A stretch of DNA of 64,000 nucleotides from positions 1-64,000 of the forward strand of contig NZ_JXCF01000256.1 in the NCBI RefSeq assembly GCF_000875895.1, written 5' to 3'. How positions within the stretch are numbered: the stretch's first letter is position 1; each line of letters opens with the position of its first letter. The notes under the pieces were generated by a model. It was not told the DNA's origin. It did no database searches and saw only the letters and a list, made by a program, of their open reading frames with translations. The translations under genes and the position numbers were made by a program. Below are positions 37,492-51,153 of the stretch, one piece after another. The stretch comes from Staphylococcus gallinarum (GTDB lineage: Bacteria > Bacillota > Bacilli > Staphylococcales > Staphylococcaceae).

Positions 37492-37520
37492 TTGACCTAA
37501 TATACTTTTTATACTAATAT
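37492..37520 (+). promoter_or_regulatory. catE promoter with possible QsrR-type site
   Basis: -35 TTGACC (37492-37497), 17-base spacer, -10 TAATAT (37515-37520). The spacer contains TATACTTTTTATAC (37501-37514), which on the other strand reads GTATA-N4-GTATA. This is close to the GTATA-N5-GTATAC element described for the quinone sensor QsrR, but with one base less spacing. Confidence 0.5.
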
Positions 37521-37566
37521 CTACTTGTAATCATTATAAATACAAGAAGAATTTTAGGAGGCACAT

Positions 37567-38370
37567 ATGACCTTTCATGACGAACATGCCACACAAGTAA
37601 CAAATATCACACTAAACGTAAATGATTTAACCAAAATGATTCACTTTTATCGCGAATTTTTAGGATTTGAAGCGATAGTTGAATCAACAACTTCCATTAC
37701 TTTTAAAGTTGGTAACGGCGGTCACACACTAACTTTAAATGAACTATCAAATGGCCGCCAACCTAGCATTCAAGAAAGTGGACTATTTCATATTGCATAC
37801 CTTTTGCCTAGTAGAAGTGACTTAGCAGATTTTTTATATCATATTACACAATTAGGAATTCAAGTCGGTGGCGGTGACCATCTAGTTAGTGAAGCACTAT
37901 ATTTTAATGATCCTGAAGGTAACGGCATTGAAGTATATCAAGACCGTGATGCTACACTTTGGCAATGGGAAGAGCAAAAGGTAAAAATGGATACTCTCGC
38001 CGTGGATGTCAACGACTTGCTTTCTGAACAATCACAAGCTGGATGGCAGGGACTTCCTAACGGGGCAAAAATTGGCCATCTACATTTAAAAACAGTAGAC
38101 ATCAGTAAAGCTTATCAATTTTATGTAGAACAACTCGGATTAGAACTTGTTTCTACGTTACCAAATGCACTATTCATGTCAACTAAACATTATCATCACC
38201 ATATAGCCGCTAACACTTGGCAATCAAGTATACTCAGAACAGAGAACAATGCCACATTAGGGCTAACTAGTATAGATATATATAAACCAAATACCGATTA
38301 CACAAGACTATTATCACCTGAAGGATTTAATATTACGATTCATAGTGATAAATCAAGTGTCCCAGGATAA
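37567..38370 (+). CDS. catE: Catechol-2,3-dioxygenase-like protein (CatE)
   Basis: A 267-residue VOC-fold protein of two halves. Metal ligands: His in the first half (SGLFHIAYLLP), His in GHLHLKTVD, and Glu in DPEGNGIEVYQD. Matches Bacillus/Staphylococcus CatE, which cleaves catechol-type rings and is induced by quinones. ATG follows TTTTAGGAGG. Monocistronic, with a hairpin after it (about 38398-38440, AGCTACCCTAAA / TTTGGGGTGGCT). Confidence 0.87.
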   Translation: MTFHDEHATQVTNITLNVNDLTKMIHFYREFLGFEAIVESTTSITFKVGNGGHTLTLNELSNGRQPSIQESGLFHIAYLLPSRSDLADFLYHITQLGIQVGGGDHLVSEALYFNDPEGNGIEVYQDRDATLWQWEEQKVKMDTLAVDVNDLLSEQSQAGWQGLPNGAKIGHLHLKTVDISKAYQFYVEQLGLELVSTLPNALFMSTKHYHHHIAANTWQSSILRTENNATLGLTSIDIYKPNTDYTRLLSPEGFNITIHSDKSSVPG

Positions 38371-38395
38371 AACTTCATATAAAATTCTACAATAG

Positions 38396-38440
38396 ATAGC
38401 TACCCTAAATATGCAACTCAAACTTTTGGGGTGGCTTATT
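38396..38440 (+). terminator. Terminator after catE
   Basis: AGCTACCCTAAA pairs (with G-U pairs) with TTTGGGGTGGCT, followed by TATTTATA. The rest of the gap to 38640 shows no further feature. Confidence 0.55.
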
Positions 38441-38639
38441 TATACTACTTCGTATTAAAATTGTTCATTTACCTAGAACATACCATCAAAATTTGATTTC
38501 AATATTCTTTATCTCTTGCTATGTATGATTTATATTTCTAAAGATTTAAAGCTCTATTCATACCATAATTATACGCACTAGTATATAAAATAATTCTACT
38601 ATTCAGTAATTTATATACAATTTAATCAAATAAATCACT

Positions 38640-38668
38640 TTGACATAACATAATACTGCATCTATATT
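38640..38668 (+). promoter_or_regulatory. Promoter of the beta-glucoside antiterminator gene
   Basis: TTGACA (38640-38645), 17-base spacer, TATATT (38663-38668): near-consensus sigma-A promoter 54 bases upstream of the antiterminator start. Confidence 0.7.
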
Positions 38669-38721
38669 TAATATATAAATATATTATAGGGATGTTAAAT
38701 CAGTCAGGGGTGATTTATTAG

Positions 38722-39546
38722 ATGAAAATCACAAAAATATTGAATAATAATGTTATTATATCGAAAATTAATCACGAAGAGCGCATTATTATGGGCAAAG
38801 GCATTGCATTTGGGAAGTGTAATGGTGATTTGATTGAAAAAGATAAAATAGAAAAGGTCTTCCGTTTAACTAGTATTGAACAGGAACGCATGTTGCAGTT
38901 ACTCCAAGAAATTAATCAAGATGTATTAATTACTACTCAAGAAATTATAACTGCTGCCAACCAATTATATGAAACACCTGTTGCTGAATCTGTTTATATT
39001 GCTTTAACCGATCATATTGATTATGCAATTAAACGTACGACAGAGGGACATTTAATTAAGAACCCTTTACTTTATGAAATTCAAAAACTTTATCCAAATG
39101 AATTTAAAATTGGGGTCACTGCCCTTGATATCATTAAAGAAAAATTTAGGGTTCAGCTCCCGAAAGATGAAGCAGGTTTTATTGCAATGCATATTGTTAA
39201 TGCAAGTCTTGATGAAGAAATTGGTACAATTTATGAAATTACGAAGATAACAAAAAATATTATTGATATTGTTAGATATCATTTTAACTTACACATCAAT
39301 GAAGACGAATTGAATTATTCTAGATTCATGACTCATCTGAAGTTCTTTAGTCAGAGATTACTTAACAACGAAGCATTAAATGAAGTTACTGATGAAAGTT
39401 TATTAACCTCGCTTCGTCAAAAGCATCCTACATCAGATCAATGCGTCGACAAAATTTCAGATTTTCTGCTAAAAAATTATAAACATTCGTTATCAATTGA
39501 TGAAAGAGTGTACCTTATTTTACACATCGCCAGATTAGTAAAATAA
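38722..39546 (+). CDS. licT: BglG/LicT-family transcriptional antiterminator
   Basis: A 274-residue antiterminator. Residues 1-56 form the RNA-binding CAT domain (ILNNNVIISKINHEERIIMGKGIAFGK). Two PTS regulation domains follow, with conserved His in ALTDHIDYA and MHIVNAS of PRD1 and in MTHLKFF and LHIARL of PRD2, phosphorylated by HPr/EIIBgl. When substrate is transported it should bind the RNA antiterminator at 39637-39665 and allow read-through into the PTS gene. ATG follows AGGGGTG. Confidence 0.92.
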   Translation: MKITKILNNNVIISKINHEERIIMGKGIAFGKCNGDLIEKDKIEKVFRLTSIEQERMLQLLQEINQDVLITTQEIITAANQLYETPVAESVYIALTDHIDYAIKRTTEGHLIKNPLLYEIQKLYPNEFKIGVTALDIIKEKFRVQLPKDEAGFIAMHIVNASLDEEIGTIYEITKITKNIIDIVRYHFNLHINEDELNYSRFMTHLKFFSQRLLNNEALNEVTDESLLTSLRQKHPTSDQCVDKISDFLLKNYKHSLSIDERVYLILHIARLVK

Positions 39547-39549
39547 AAA

Positions 39550-39586
39550 TGTAAGCGTTGACATCTTTGTCATTAAGCGCTATACT
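39550..39586 (+). promoter_or_regulatory. bgl operon promoter overlapped by cre site
   Basis: TGTAAGCGTTGACA (39550-39563) is a full match to the cre consensus TGWNANCGNTNWCA. Its last six bases are the -35 box TTGACA (39558-39563), followed by a 17-base spacer and -10 TATACT (39581-39586). CcpA binding would block the promoter. Confidence 0.88.
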
Positions 39587-39636
39587 TATTTCAAATTAAT
39601 ATTAATTGTTACTTTTGGCGCTTATTTTGGCGTTTG

Positions 39637-39722
39637 AGGTTGTAACTTTAAGTAGGCAAAACTCAGAGTATAACATGATGAATTTGTATTCATCTGTGTT
39701 TTATTCTGAGTTTTTTTGTTTT
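39637..39722 (+). promoter_or_regulatory. Ribonucleic antiterminator (RAT) and overlapping terminator
   Basis: GGTTGTAACTTTAAGTAGGC followed by AAAAC (39639-39663) matches the BglG/LicT RAT consensus. Its 3' part overlaps the terminator AACTCAGA ... TCTGAGTT (39660-39717) with T7. LicT-type protein bound to the RAT should prevent termination upstream of the PTS gene. Confidence 0.9.
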
Positions 39723-39801
39723 CTTTTAAAGCTAGTAAGGCGTATTACATGGCCATAATACACCTAATAGCTGTAACTTATTTTTTAAAAATTCATACTA
39801 A

Positions 39802-44695
<4,894 letters not shown>

Positions 44696-44755
44696 AGTCT
44701 AATGCGTGTTTCCTTTAAATAAGGTTAAACAAATCCTATTATTTACACAACAATA

Positions 44756-44797
44756 AATCAGCTGAGACGTATTTGAAGTCCCAGCTGATTTTATTTT
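44756..44797 (+). terminator. Terminator of the bgl operon
   Basis: AAATCAGCTGAGAC pairs with GTCCCAGCTGATTT, followed by TATTTTTAT. Confidence 0.85.
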
Positions 44798-44867
44798 TAT
44801 TAAATTCAAACTAACTTAATATACTAGAAATTTAATTTTTTTATCCAATATCAAATATACCAACTTA

Positions 44868-44912
44868 AGACATACTTAATAATCATAGGTCTTATCATTA
44901 TTAAGTATGTCT
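44868..44912. repeat. Perfect 16-bp inverted repeat
   Basis: AGACATACTTAATAAT (44868-44883) and ATTATTAAGTATGTCT (44897-44912) form a long hairpin just past the nitroreductase stop codon. It lacks a strong U-tract but probably stops or protects the minus-strand transcript. Confidence 0.6.
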
Positions 44913-44932
44913 AAAATAATTGGCTAAACGAA

Positions 44933-45592
44933 CTATTCTAACCATTCAATAACGTCTGCTTGTGATTGGCGAACCTTTGGCTTTGGTTCCGTCTCTCTAT
45001 ACCCAAAAGCAACCATAACGGATGGTGCAAAATTTGCTTCGTCTAATATACCTTCATCTGATAATAACTTTGTTACACCGTCTAAATCAAATCCTTCAAT
45101 CGGACATGAATCTATATTTAACAAAGCAGCACTTGTCATCATATTACCCAATGCGATATATGTTTGTTTACGCGCCCAGTCCAATAATGTACGTTCATTG
45201 TCATTGATGTGGAAACCTGTTTGGAAGTTATCAAATTTTTCTTCTGTTGCAGGAATCGACTCTGGGCTATATTGTTTCACTTCACGTAATAAATGCTGTA
45301 CATAAGGAGACTTAGCTACGACATTCTTGCGCGCTAAAATTAATACAAAATGGCTTGCTGTATCGAGTTGTCCCTGTGCGCCCCAACTGATTTCCTTTGG
45401 TTTATTACGGAGTGCTTTATTTTGTATAACTACAAATTTCCACGGTTCAAGTCCAAGTGAACTCGGAGAAAGTCGTCCTGATTCGAGAATTGTATTAAAT
45501 TCCGAATCACTGATTGATTTTGTTGCGTCGAACCGTTTTGTTGCATGTCTAAAGTTGAATGCTTCAATAATTGTATCTTGCATGTGAGTCAT
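44933..45592 (-). CDS. NAD(P)H nitroreductase family protein
   Basis: A 219-residue FMN-dependent oxidoreductase of the NfsB type. FMN/NAD(P)H contacts in [11 protein letters not shown] at the start, [19 protein letters not shown], and MVAFGYRE near the end. Such enzymes reduce nitroaromatics and quinones by two electrons. ATG at 45592 follows AAAGGTAGG at a rather long distance; ATG at 45583 is an alternative. Confidence 0.88.
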   Translation of the reverse strand: MTHMQDTIIEAFNFRHATKRFDATKSISDSEFNTILESGRLSPSSLGLEPWKFVVIQNKALRNKPKEISWGAQGQLDTASHFVLILARKNVVAKSPYVQHLLREVKQYSPESIPATEEKFDNFQTGFHINDNERTLLDWARKQTYIALGNMMTSAALLNIDSCPIEGFDLDGVTKLLSDEGILDEANFAPSVMVAFGYRETEPKPKVRQSQADVIEWLE

Positions 45593-45747
45593 GATTACTT
45601 TGCCTACCTTTCAAATTGAATACTATTATAGTTTTCAGTATAAGCTACATAGAAACGTAGATTAAAGTAATATGTTTATAATGTATTAATTCATGTAATG
45701 ATAAATAATTAGAAAAATATAATCTATTAATTATATATTACTGTTAC

Positions 45748-46548
45748 TTATTGCTCTAACACTTTATCCTCTATAACAGTTAATACACCTTGTTCATCAT
45801 TTGTTGGTGCCACATAATTAGCAACTTCAAACAATGTTTTATCATGACTATTTTTCATTACATAACTATGTTCAGCAAGTTGTAACATGTCTAAATCATT
45901 ATTCGCATCACCAAAAGCCATGAGTTCTGTTGCTGAAAAATTCCATTTCTGTAATAATCGCTCCAAGGCATAGCCTTTCGTTATACCAGGAATAATTAAA
46001 TCAATACTATCATGACCACTTGAAACCAGTTTCAGTTCATCTACAAATTGTTGAGTTAACTCATCATCAAGCATTGGATGAGTATCTCTATTTATATCTA
46101 AAGCAACTTTAACAAATTCATCCTCCGGTAAATCTTGAAATGAGTCAATTTCTTGTAATTGATGATAATAAAATCTAACAACATCTTTGAATATTTCAGG
46201 CGTATCCTTTAATATGTATGCACTTTTCAATCCACATACGATTAAATTTTTAATACCACGTTCAATATTTAAGTAATCTATTATACGTTGATATAGCACT
46301 CTATCAAACGAACGATAATCTAATAACTGATCACCTTCGTAAATGACTGCTCCATTTTCTGCTACAAATAACATATCTCTTTCACCAAATATTGATTTCA
46401 ATTTAGCATATTGATTGCCGCTCGCTGCAATAAACTTAATCCCTTTTTGCTGAAGTTGCTGATAAATGTATTCAAATCTTTCTTTATCATAATTTTTCTT
46501 ACTATCTAAAAATGTACCATCCATATCAACTGCTATTGCTTTTACCAT
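45748..46548 (-). CDS. HAD-superfamily Cof-type sugar phosphatase
   Basis: A 266-residue HAD IIB phosphatase. Motif I VDMDGTFLD (nucleophile Asp8), motif II AASGN, motif III Lys in GITKGYALE, motif IV FGDANNDLDML. Acts in the cytosol on a phosphorylated metabolite (sugar phosphate or flavin type). Substrate not assignable; stands alone. Confidence 0.88.
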   Translation of the reverse strand: MVKAIAVDMDGTFLDSKKNYDKERFEYIYQQLQQKGIKFIAASGNQYAKLKSIFGERDMLFVAENGAVIYEGDQLLDYRSFDRVLYQRIIDYLNIERGIKNLIVCGLKSAYILKDTPEIFKDVVRFYYHQLQEIDSFQDLPEDEFVKVALDINRDTHPMLDDELTQQFVDELKLVSSGHDSIDLIIPGITKGYALERLLQKWNFSATELMAFGDANNDLDMLQLAEHSYVMKNSHDKTLFEVANYVAPTNDEQGVLTVIEDKVLEQ

Positions 46549-46644
46549 CTATTTTCCCCTCAAATCCTTTGTTATATAATACCTACATTATATCTATAAT
46601 CTAGATTGAATCATAGTGAATTGAGACAGTTACATATAGAAAAA

Positions 46645-46673
46645 AGGCCCATGATTTTGATTCATGAGCCTTC
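46645..46673 (-). terminator. Terminator of flavodoxin-fold reductase gene
   Basis: AAGGCTCATGA pairs with TCATGGGCCTT on the minus strand, followed by TTTTTT. Confidence 0.75.
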
Positions 46674-46684
46674 TTAAAAAAATG

Positions 46685-47215
46685 TTATTTATCAAGTTGC
46701 TTAATAAATTCAATATAATCTTTCGCATTTTCTTCAACTTGGCTTGGCGTAATATTCAAAGCACCATAAAGTTTATGAATACCTGCAAAATTAGCTTTAA
46801 CGAAACGTGTCGTTGCTATCATCGGACTTAATAATGTTTCAACTGAATATTTAACATTTCCCTCTGATGTATAAGATTCTGGTGCTGAACCAATAGACAC
46901 AGCAATAGCAAAATCTTTATCTGCTAATGCATTACCTGTAGAACCATAAGCCCATCCATAAGTGAATACTTCGTCTAAATATTGTTTAAGCATTGGCGGA
47001 CTACTGTACCAATATAATGGATATTGGAAAATGATACGGTCATGTGCTTCTAATAGCTTTTGCTCTCTTTCAACATCAATCTTACCGTGTGGATATTCAG
47101 GATATAATTCATGAATTGTCACTAAATCTTCTTGCTCAGACAATGCATCGCGCCACTTTTTATTCACTGTAGAATTGGTGATATCTGGGTGTGCAATAAT
47201 TACTAATGTAGACAT
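46685..47215 (-). CDS. NAD(P)H dehydrogenase (quinone), flavodoxin-like fold
   Basis: A 176-residue KefF/MdaB-type reductase. LVIIAHPDITNSTVNKKW (flavin phosphate loop), DRIIFQYPLYWYSSPPMLKQYLDEVF and YGSTGNALADK are characteristic. Expected to reduce quinones to hydroquinones by two electrons using NAD(P)H, with FAD/FMN. Its neighbours on either side are unrelated in function. Confidence 0.87.
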   Translation of the reverse strand: MSTLVIIAHPDITNSTVNKKWRDALSEQEDLVTIHELYPEYPHGKIDVEREQKLLEAHDRIIFQYPLYWYSSPPMLKQYLDEVFTYGWAYGSTGNALADKDFAIAVSIGSAPESYTSEGNVKYSVETLLSPMIATTRFVKANFAGIHKLYGALNITPSQVEENAKDYIEFIKQLDK

Positions 47216-47313
47216 TATTCAGATTCCTCGCTTTCAAACTTTCATTAATAGCTATATCTTAACGATTACATTATGAAATTGAAAATAATATGCCCCATCA
47301 AAGCTTATAATCG

Positions 47314-48840
47314 TCACTCAATTTTTGTTTTAGAAATATAAGTTGTTTGTGCATGTCTGTCATAAATTGTCAGTCCTTGAATGTCTTTAGATGCCCCTGG
47401 CACCACAATACTAATTAAATAAGAAAAGACAAATGCGATTGCAAACGACAGAATAGATACAAAGAAGGGTGAATTCCCTCCGCCAATACCATTAAATAAG
47501 TAGGCAAAGAGAATGCCACAGATTAATCCACAGATTACACCAAATGTGTTCGTACGTTTTGTAAATATTCCTACAGCAAAGATACCAGCAAGTGGCACAC
47601 CTACGAGACCCGTTACTAGTAAGAATAAATCCCACAAACCATTAGAATTAGAAATGATAAGATAAATTGACATACCATAACCGAATAATCCTGAGACGAT
47701 TATCATCCAACGTGCAAATAACACTTCCTGTTTATCACTCGATTTTCCAAAAAACCTATGCTTAATATCTACAGAAATACATGCTGAAATTGAATTCAAA
47801 CTCGACGATATTGTGGATTGTGCAGCTGCAAAGATAGCAGCAATTAATAATCCTGCAACAAAAGGTGGCATTTCAGTTAATATAAAATACGGCACAACAG
47901 AAGATGTATTAAAGTCTGATGGCAAGTTAGCTTCATGATTGTAGAATGAATATAACATTGTTCCCATTCCATAGAATAATGGCGCAGAAATTAATGCTAA
48001 AATACCATTCATCCAAAGTGATTGTTTCGTTTCTTTCATAGATTCTGATGCCTGATATCTTTGTACAACATCTTGACTTGCAGTATATTGATGTAAATTA
48101 TTAAAGATATTACCTAAAAAGATAATTGGTATTGATGCAGCTGCTGCATTTACCTTCCAATTATCAGCACTAATAATCTTCTTATGTTCAATAGCATCAT
48201 TAACAAGTGTACCGAATCCGCCTTGAATATGTGTTACCCCTAGAATAATAATCGCAGCCGCACCACCTAGAAGAATGACACCTTGGATAAAATCACTCCA
48301 CACCACTCCTTCAAAGCCACCTAAAAATGTATAAAGTATACACAATACCCCTACTAAAGAAGCAACGACAATCGGATTCATATCTGAAACAGAAGTAATC
48401 GCTAACGTGGGTAAGTATATTACAATTGCTACACGACCTAAATGAAATAATACAAATAAAAGTGATCCTATCACACGTACACTCGGACCAAACCGAGCCT
48501 CTAAATATTCATATGCGGAAGTAACCTTTAACTTTTTAAAAAATGGCACATAAAAATAAATAAGTAGCGGTATGATTGCAACAATGGCAATGTTGCCCGC
48601 AATGTACGCCCAGTCCGTCAAAAATGCTTTTTCGGGAGTCGACATAAACGTAATTGCACTTAAAGTTGTTGCATAAATTGAGAAACCAACTGCCCAAGAC
48701 GGCAATCGACCACTTGCGGTAAAGAAACTATCTGTATTTTGACTTGCCCTTTTAGTAAAATAAGCACCGATTAACAACATGACTACGAGATAAATAATAA
48801 CTGCTATCCAATTCCAAAATCCAAATCCAACTTGATGCAT
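47314..48840 (-). CDS. nanT: Sialic acid transporter, sodium:solute symporter family
   Basis: A 508-residue SSS-family transporter with about 13 hydrophobic helices. GFSIYATTLSAITFMSTPEKAF, FLGGFEGVVWSDFIQG, and QSTISSSLNSISACISVDI (sodium-binding region) are visible. In S. aureus the symporter gene beside nanA imports N-acetylneuraminate with sodium. ATG at 48840 follows AGGAG. Transcribed with nanA, 31 bases downstream. Confidence 0.88.
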   Translation of the reverse strand: MHQVGFGFWNWIAVIIYLVVMLLIGAYFTKRASQNTDSFFTASGRLPSWAVGFSIYATTLSAITFMSTPEKAFLTDWAYIAGNIAIVAIIPLLIYFYVPFFKKLKVTSAYEYLEARFGPSVRVIGSLLFVLFHLGRVAIVIYLPTLAITSVSDMNPIVVASLVGVLCILYTFLGGFEGVVWSDFIQGVILLGGAAAIIILGVTHIQGGFGTLVNDAIEHKKIISADNWKVNAAAASIPIIFLGNIFNNLHQYTASQDVVQRYQASESMKETKQSLWMNGILALISAPLFYGMGTMLYSFYNHEANLPSDFNTSSVVPYFILTEMPPFVAGLLIAAIFAAAQSTISSSLNSISACISVDIKHRFFGKSSDKQEVLFARWMIIVSGLFGYGMSIYLIISNSNGLWDLFLLVTGLVGVPLAGIFAVGIFTKRTNTFGVICGLICGILFAYLFNGIGGGNSPFFVSILSFAIAFVFSYLISIVVPGASKDIQGLTIYDRHAQTTYISKTKIE

Positions 48841-48871
48841 ACACTTCAACTCCTAACTAGATGTCTTAACC

Positions 48872-49753
48872 TTATAACGAATATGCCTTAATTAATTGAT
48901 CGAGTTTATTTCTGTGTCGCTCATCAAATGGTTTAAATGGTTTCTTCGGCAGTCCACTGTCGATACCACGTGTCTTTAATACTTCCTTCAATGTAGGATA
49001 AATTCCTAATTCTAATACCGTCTCAATAATGTCATTTGATTCATGTTGCAATTGATATGCTTCTGCCACATTACCTTGGTGCACAGCTTCAAATATTTGT
49101 CTAGCACGCTTACCATTGATGTTATAAGTAGAACCTATCGCCCCATCAACACCGGAAATAGCAGCTTGAACCAACATTTCATCAAATCCTGAAAGAATCA
49201 ACTTATTTGGGAAGGCTTTTCGTATACGCTCTAACAAATAAAAATTAGGTGCTGTATATTTAACACCAATAATTCGTTCATGATTAAACAGAGATTCAAA
49301 TTGGTCAATTGAAATATTAACACCTGTTAAATCTGGTATTGCATAAATGATTAGGTCGTTTTGTGTTGCCTCTATTAAATCAAAGTAATAATCTCTAATT
49401 TCCTCAAACGAGAAAGGATAATAAAAGGGTGTAACCGCAGATATTGCATCATATCCTAATTCAGTGGCATACTTCCCTAACTCTATAGCTTCTTTAAGAT
49501 CCAAAGATCCTACCTGAGCAATCATCTTAGTATCATCAGTAACAGCATCTTTCGCAATTTTAAATATTTGTTTCTTTTGATCTGTGTTTAATAAAAAGTT
49601 CTCCCCAGAGCTTCCATTAACATATAATCCATCTAACTGTTCAGTTTCAATTGCATTTTTTGCAATTTCTCTTAAACCATCTACTTTAATGTCTCCATTT
49701 TCATCAAATGGAACCAATAAAGCGGCAAATAATCCTGTTAATTCTTTTTTCAT
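48872..49753 (-). CDS. nanA: N-acetylneuraminate lyase
   Basis: A 293-residue class I aldolase cleaving sialic acid to N-acetylmannosamine and pyruvate. GSSGENFLL binds the pyruvate carboxylate, Tyr137 (IIYAIP) is the catalytic Tyr, and Lys165 (IGVKYTAPN) forms the Schiff base. Start at 49753 follows GGGGGTTAG; the frame is open to 49801. First gene of nanA-nanT, divergent from nanK. Confidence 0.94.
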   Translation of the reverse strand: MKKELTGLFAALLVPFDENGDIKVDGLREIAKNAIETEQLDGLYVNGSSGENFLLNTDQKKQIFKIAKDAVTDDTKMIAQVGSLDLKEAIELGKYATELGYDAISAVTPFYYPFSFEEIRDYYFDLIEATQNDLIIYAIPDLTGVNISIDQFESLFNHERIIGVKYTAPNFYLLERIRKAFPNKLILSGFDEMLVQAAISGVDGAIGSTYNINGKRARQIFEAVHQGNVAEAYQLQHESNDIIETVLELGIYPTLKEVLKTRGIDSGLPKKPFKPFDERHRNKLDQLIKAYSL

Positions 49754-49838
49754 AACACAACTAACCCCCAATTTATTAATAAATATGACTAATATGCACA
49801 ATTACAAAATGTCTAAAATTACTATTTACAACTCAAAT

Positions 49839-49852
49839 TGTAAACGCTACCA
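49839..49852. promoter_or_regulatory. cre-like site in nanA-nanK intergenic region
   Basis: TGTAAACGCTACCA agrees with the cre consensus at 13 of 14 positions. Located between the divergent nanA and nanK genes, it suggests CcpA repression of sialic acid use. Confidence 0.65.
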
Positions 49853-49904
49853 TAATGAGTATCAATAGATTATTGAAAAATATAACCATTTATATCATGT
49901 TTTA

Positions 49905-49920
49905 ATGAAAAACATTTTCA
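49905..49920. promoter_or_regulatory. Putative NanR operator 1
   Basis: ATGAAAAACATTTTCA is a near-palindrome (TGAAAA...TTTTCA). A matching element sits in the nanR-nanE divergent region at 51991-52007, so both probably bind the RpiR-type regulator NanR. Confidence 0.7.
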
Positions 49921-49949
49921 AAAATCATTTTAAAGAAGGAGTGACTCTT

Positions 49950-50819
49950 ATGATTTCTTATAAAATAGCAGTAGATGTAGGTGGCACATCTATAAAGGCG
50001 GCAGTGATAAATGATCATCAAATAATAGATCATCTAATTATTCCAACTCCTGATAATCAAAATGAACTGATTATTGATTGTGTTATACATTTAGTGGAAC
50101 AATTTAAAGTACAATATAATTTAAAGGAATTGAATGTTGGTATTTCTACAGCTGGTGTTGTGAATGAGGTGAATGGGGAAATTGTGTATGCGGGTCCCAC
50201 TATACCTAATTATAGTGGGACAAATTTTAAAAACGTGTTATCCCCTCTCAACGCTAAAGTACATGTCTATAACGATGTAAATGCTGCGCTATTAGGAGAA
50301 TTATCACAATATAATTACGATTACGACAATATATTTTGTCTGACGATTGGAACTGGAATCGGTGGTGCTTTTTATTCGAAAATAGGTAACTTGTATAGTG
50401 GAGAAAGGCATCGCGCAAATGAGATTGGTTACTTACTTTACCATCCAGAAGAAGGAACAAACTTTGAGCAACGTGCATCAACAACTGCACTTAAGTCACA
50501 ACTGTCAGCAAATTTAAATTTTAAGAATATTAATGTACCATTCATCTTCAAATATGCTCATGAAGGTAATCAAGAAGCTCAGAAGCTACTGAATCGTTGG
50601 GGACAATCAGTAGCAGAAGGTATAGCACAAATTCAAATTATATATGATCCAGGTCTTATTTTAATTGGTGGCGGTATTTCTGCTCAACAAGATAAACTTT
50701 TGTCTTTTATCGTTCCACATATAACAACTTATTTACCACATAATTATGGCCATGCGGTCATACAGACAATGCAATGCCAAAATGATGCAGCATTATTTGG
50801 AGCGGTTGCTAAATTTTAA
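49950..50819 (+). CDS. nanK: N-acetylmannosamine kinase (ROK family)
   Basis: A 289-residue ROK kinase making N-acetylmannosamine 6-phosphate. VDVGGTSIKAAV phosphate loop, TIGTGIGGAF, and IGGGISAQ. The usual ROK zinc motif (C-x-C-G-x-x-G-C-x-E) is absent: the region reads RANEIGYLLYHPEEG. Start 49950 follows GAAGGAG; an upstream in-frame ATG at 49905 lies within the operator. Divergent from nanA. Confidence 0.9.
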   Translation: MISYKIAVDVGGTSIKAAVINDHQIIDHLIIPTPDNQNELIIDCVIHLVEQFKVQYNLKELNVGISTAGVVNEVNGEIVYAGPTIPNYSGTNFKNVLSPLNAKVHVYNDVNAALLGELSQYNYDYDNIFCLTIGTGIGGAFYSKIGNLYSGERHRANEIGYLLYHPEEGTNFEQRASTTALKSQLSANLNFKNINVPFIFKYAHEGNQEAQKLLNRWGQSVAEGIAQIQIIYDPGLILIGGGISAQQDKLLSFIVPHITTYLPHNYGHAVIQTMQCQNDAALFGAVAKF

Positions 50820-50948
50820 CTGAGTAATATTTGTTTTTCTGATACTTTGTTTATATATTCGCTAGTTAGATTATTCAGCTAAATACTGGCGCTTTATTTA
50901 ATGTTTTGATAGACAAGTATTACAATCAAGCAGGGCATAGATAAAAAG

Positions 50949-50978
50949 GGCAGCATTATGCTGCCTCTCTATTAATTC
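50949..50978 (+). terminator. Terminator of nanK
   Basis: AGGGCAGCAT pairs with ATGCTGCCTCT (four-base loop region), followed by CTATTAAT. The rest of the gap to 51153 shows only a small ATTCCCAT/ATGGGAAT hairpin (51069-51097). Confidence 0.6.
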
Positions 50979-51153
50979 CAAGCAATACTAATTCACTTTG
51001 ATTGTTTCATTACATTATCATCATTCGAAGTACTTTCTTACTATTACTTGATAGTTGCGACATGTCGATTCCCATGGGACTAACACATGATGGGAATTGT
51101 TTATTAGCTGAGGACACTCGTGGCAGGCGTGCTTCAAATCTAGCTATAACACA

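Noticed and set aside
49905..49949. Upstream ATG extension of nanK
   Set aside because: The ATG lies inside the inverted-repeat operator and lacks an SD, whereas ATG at 49950 has GAAGGAG; the extension is not ROK-like.
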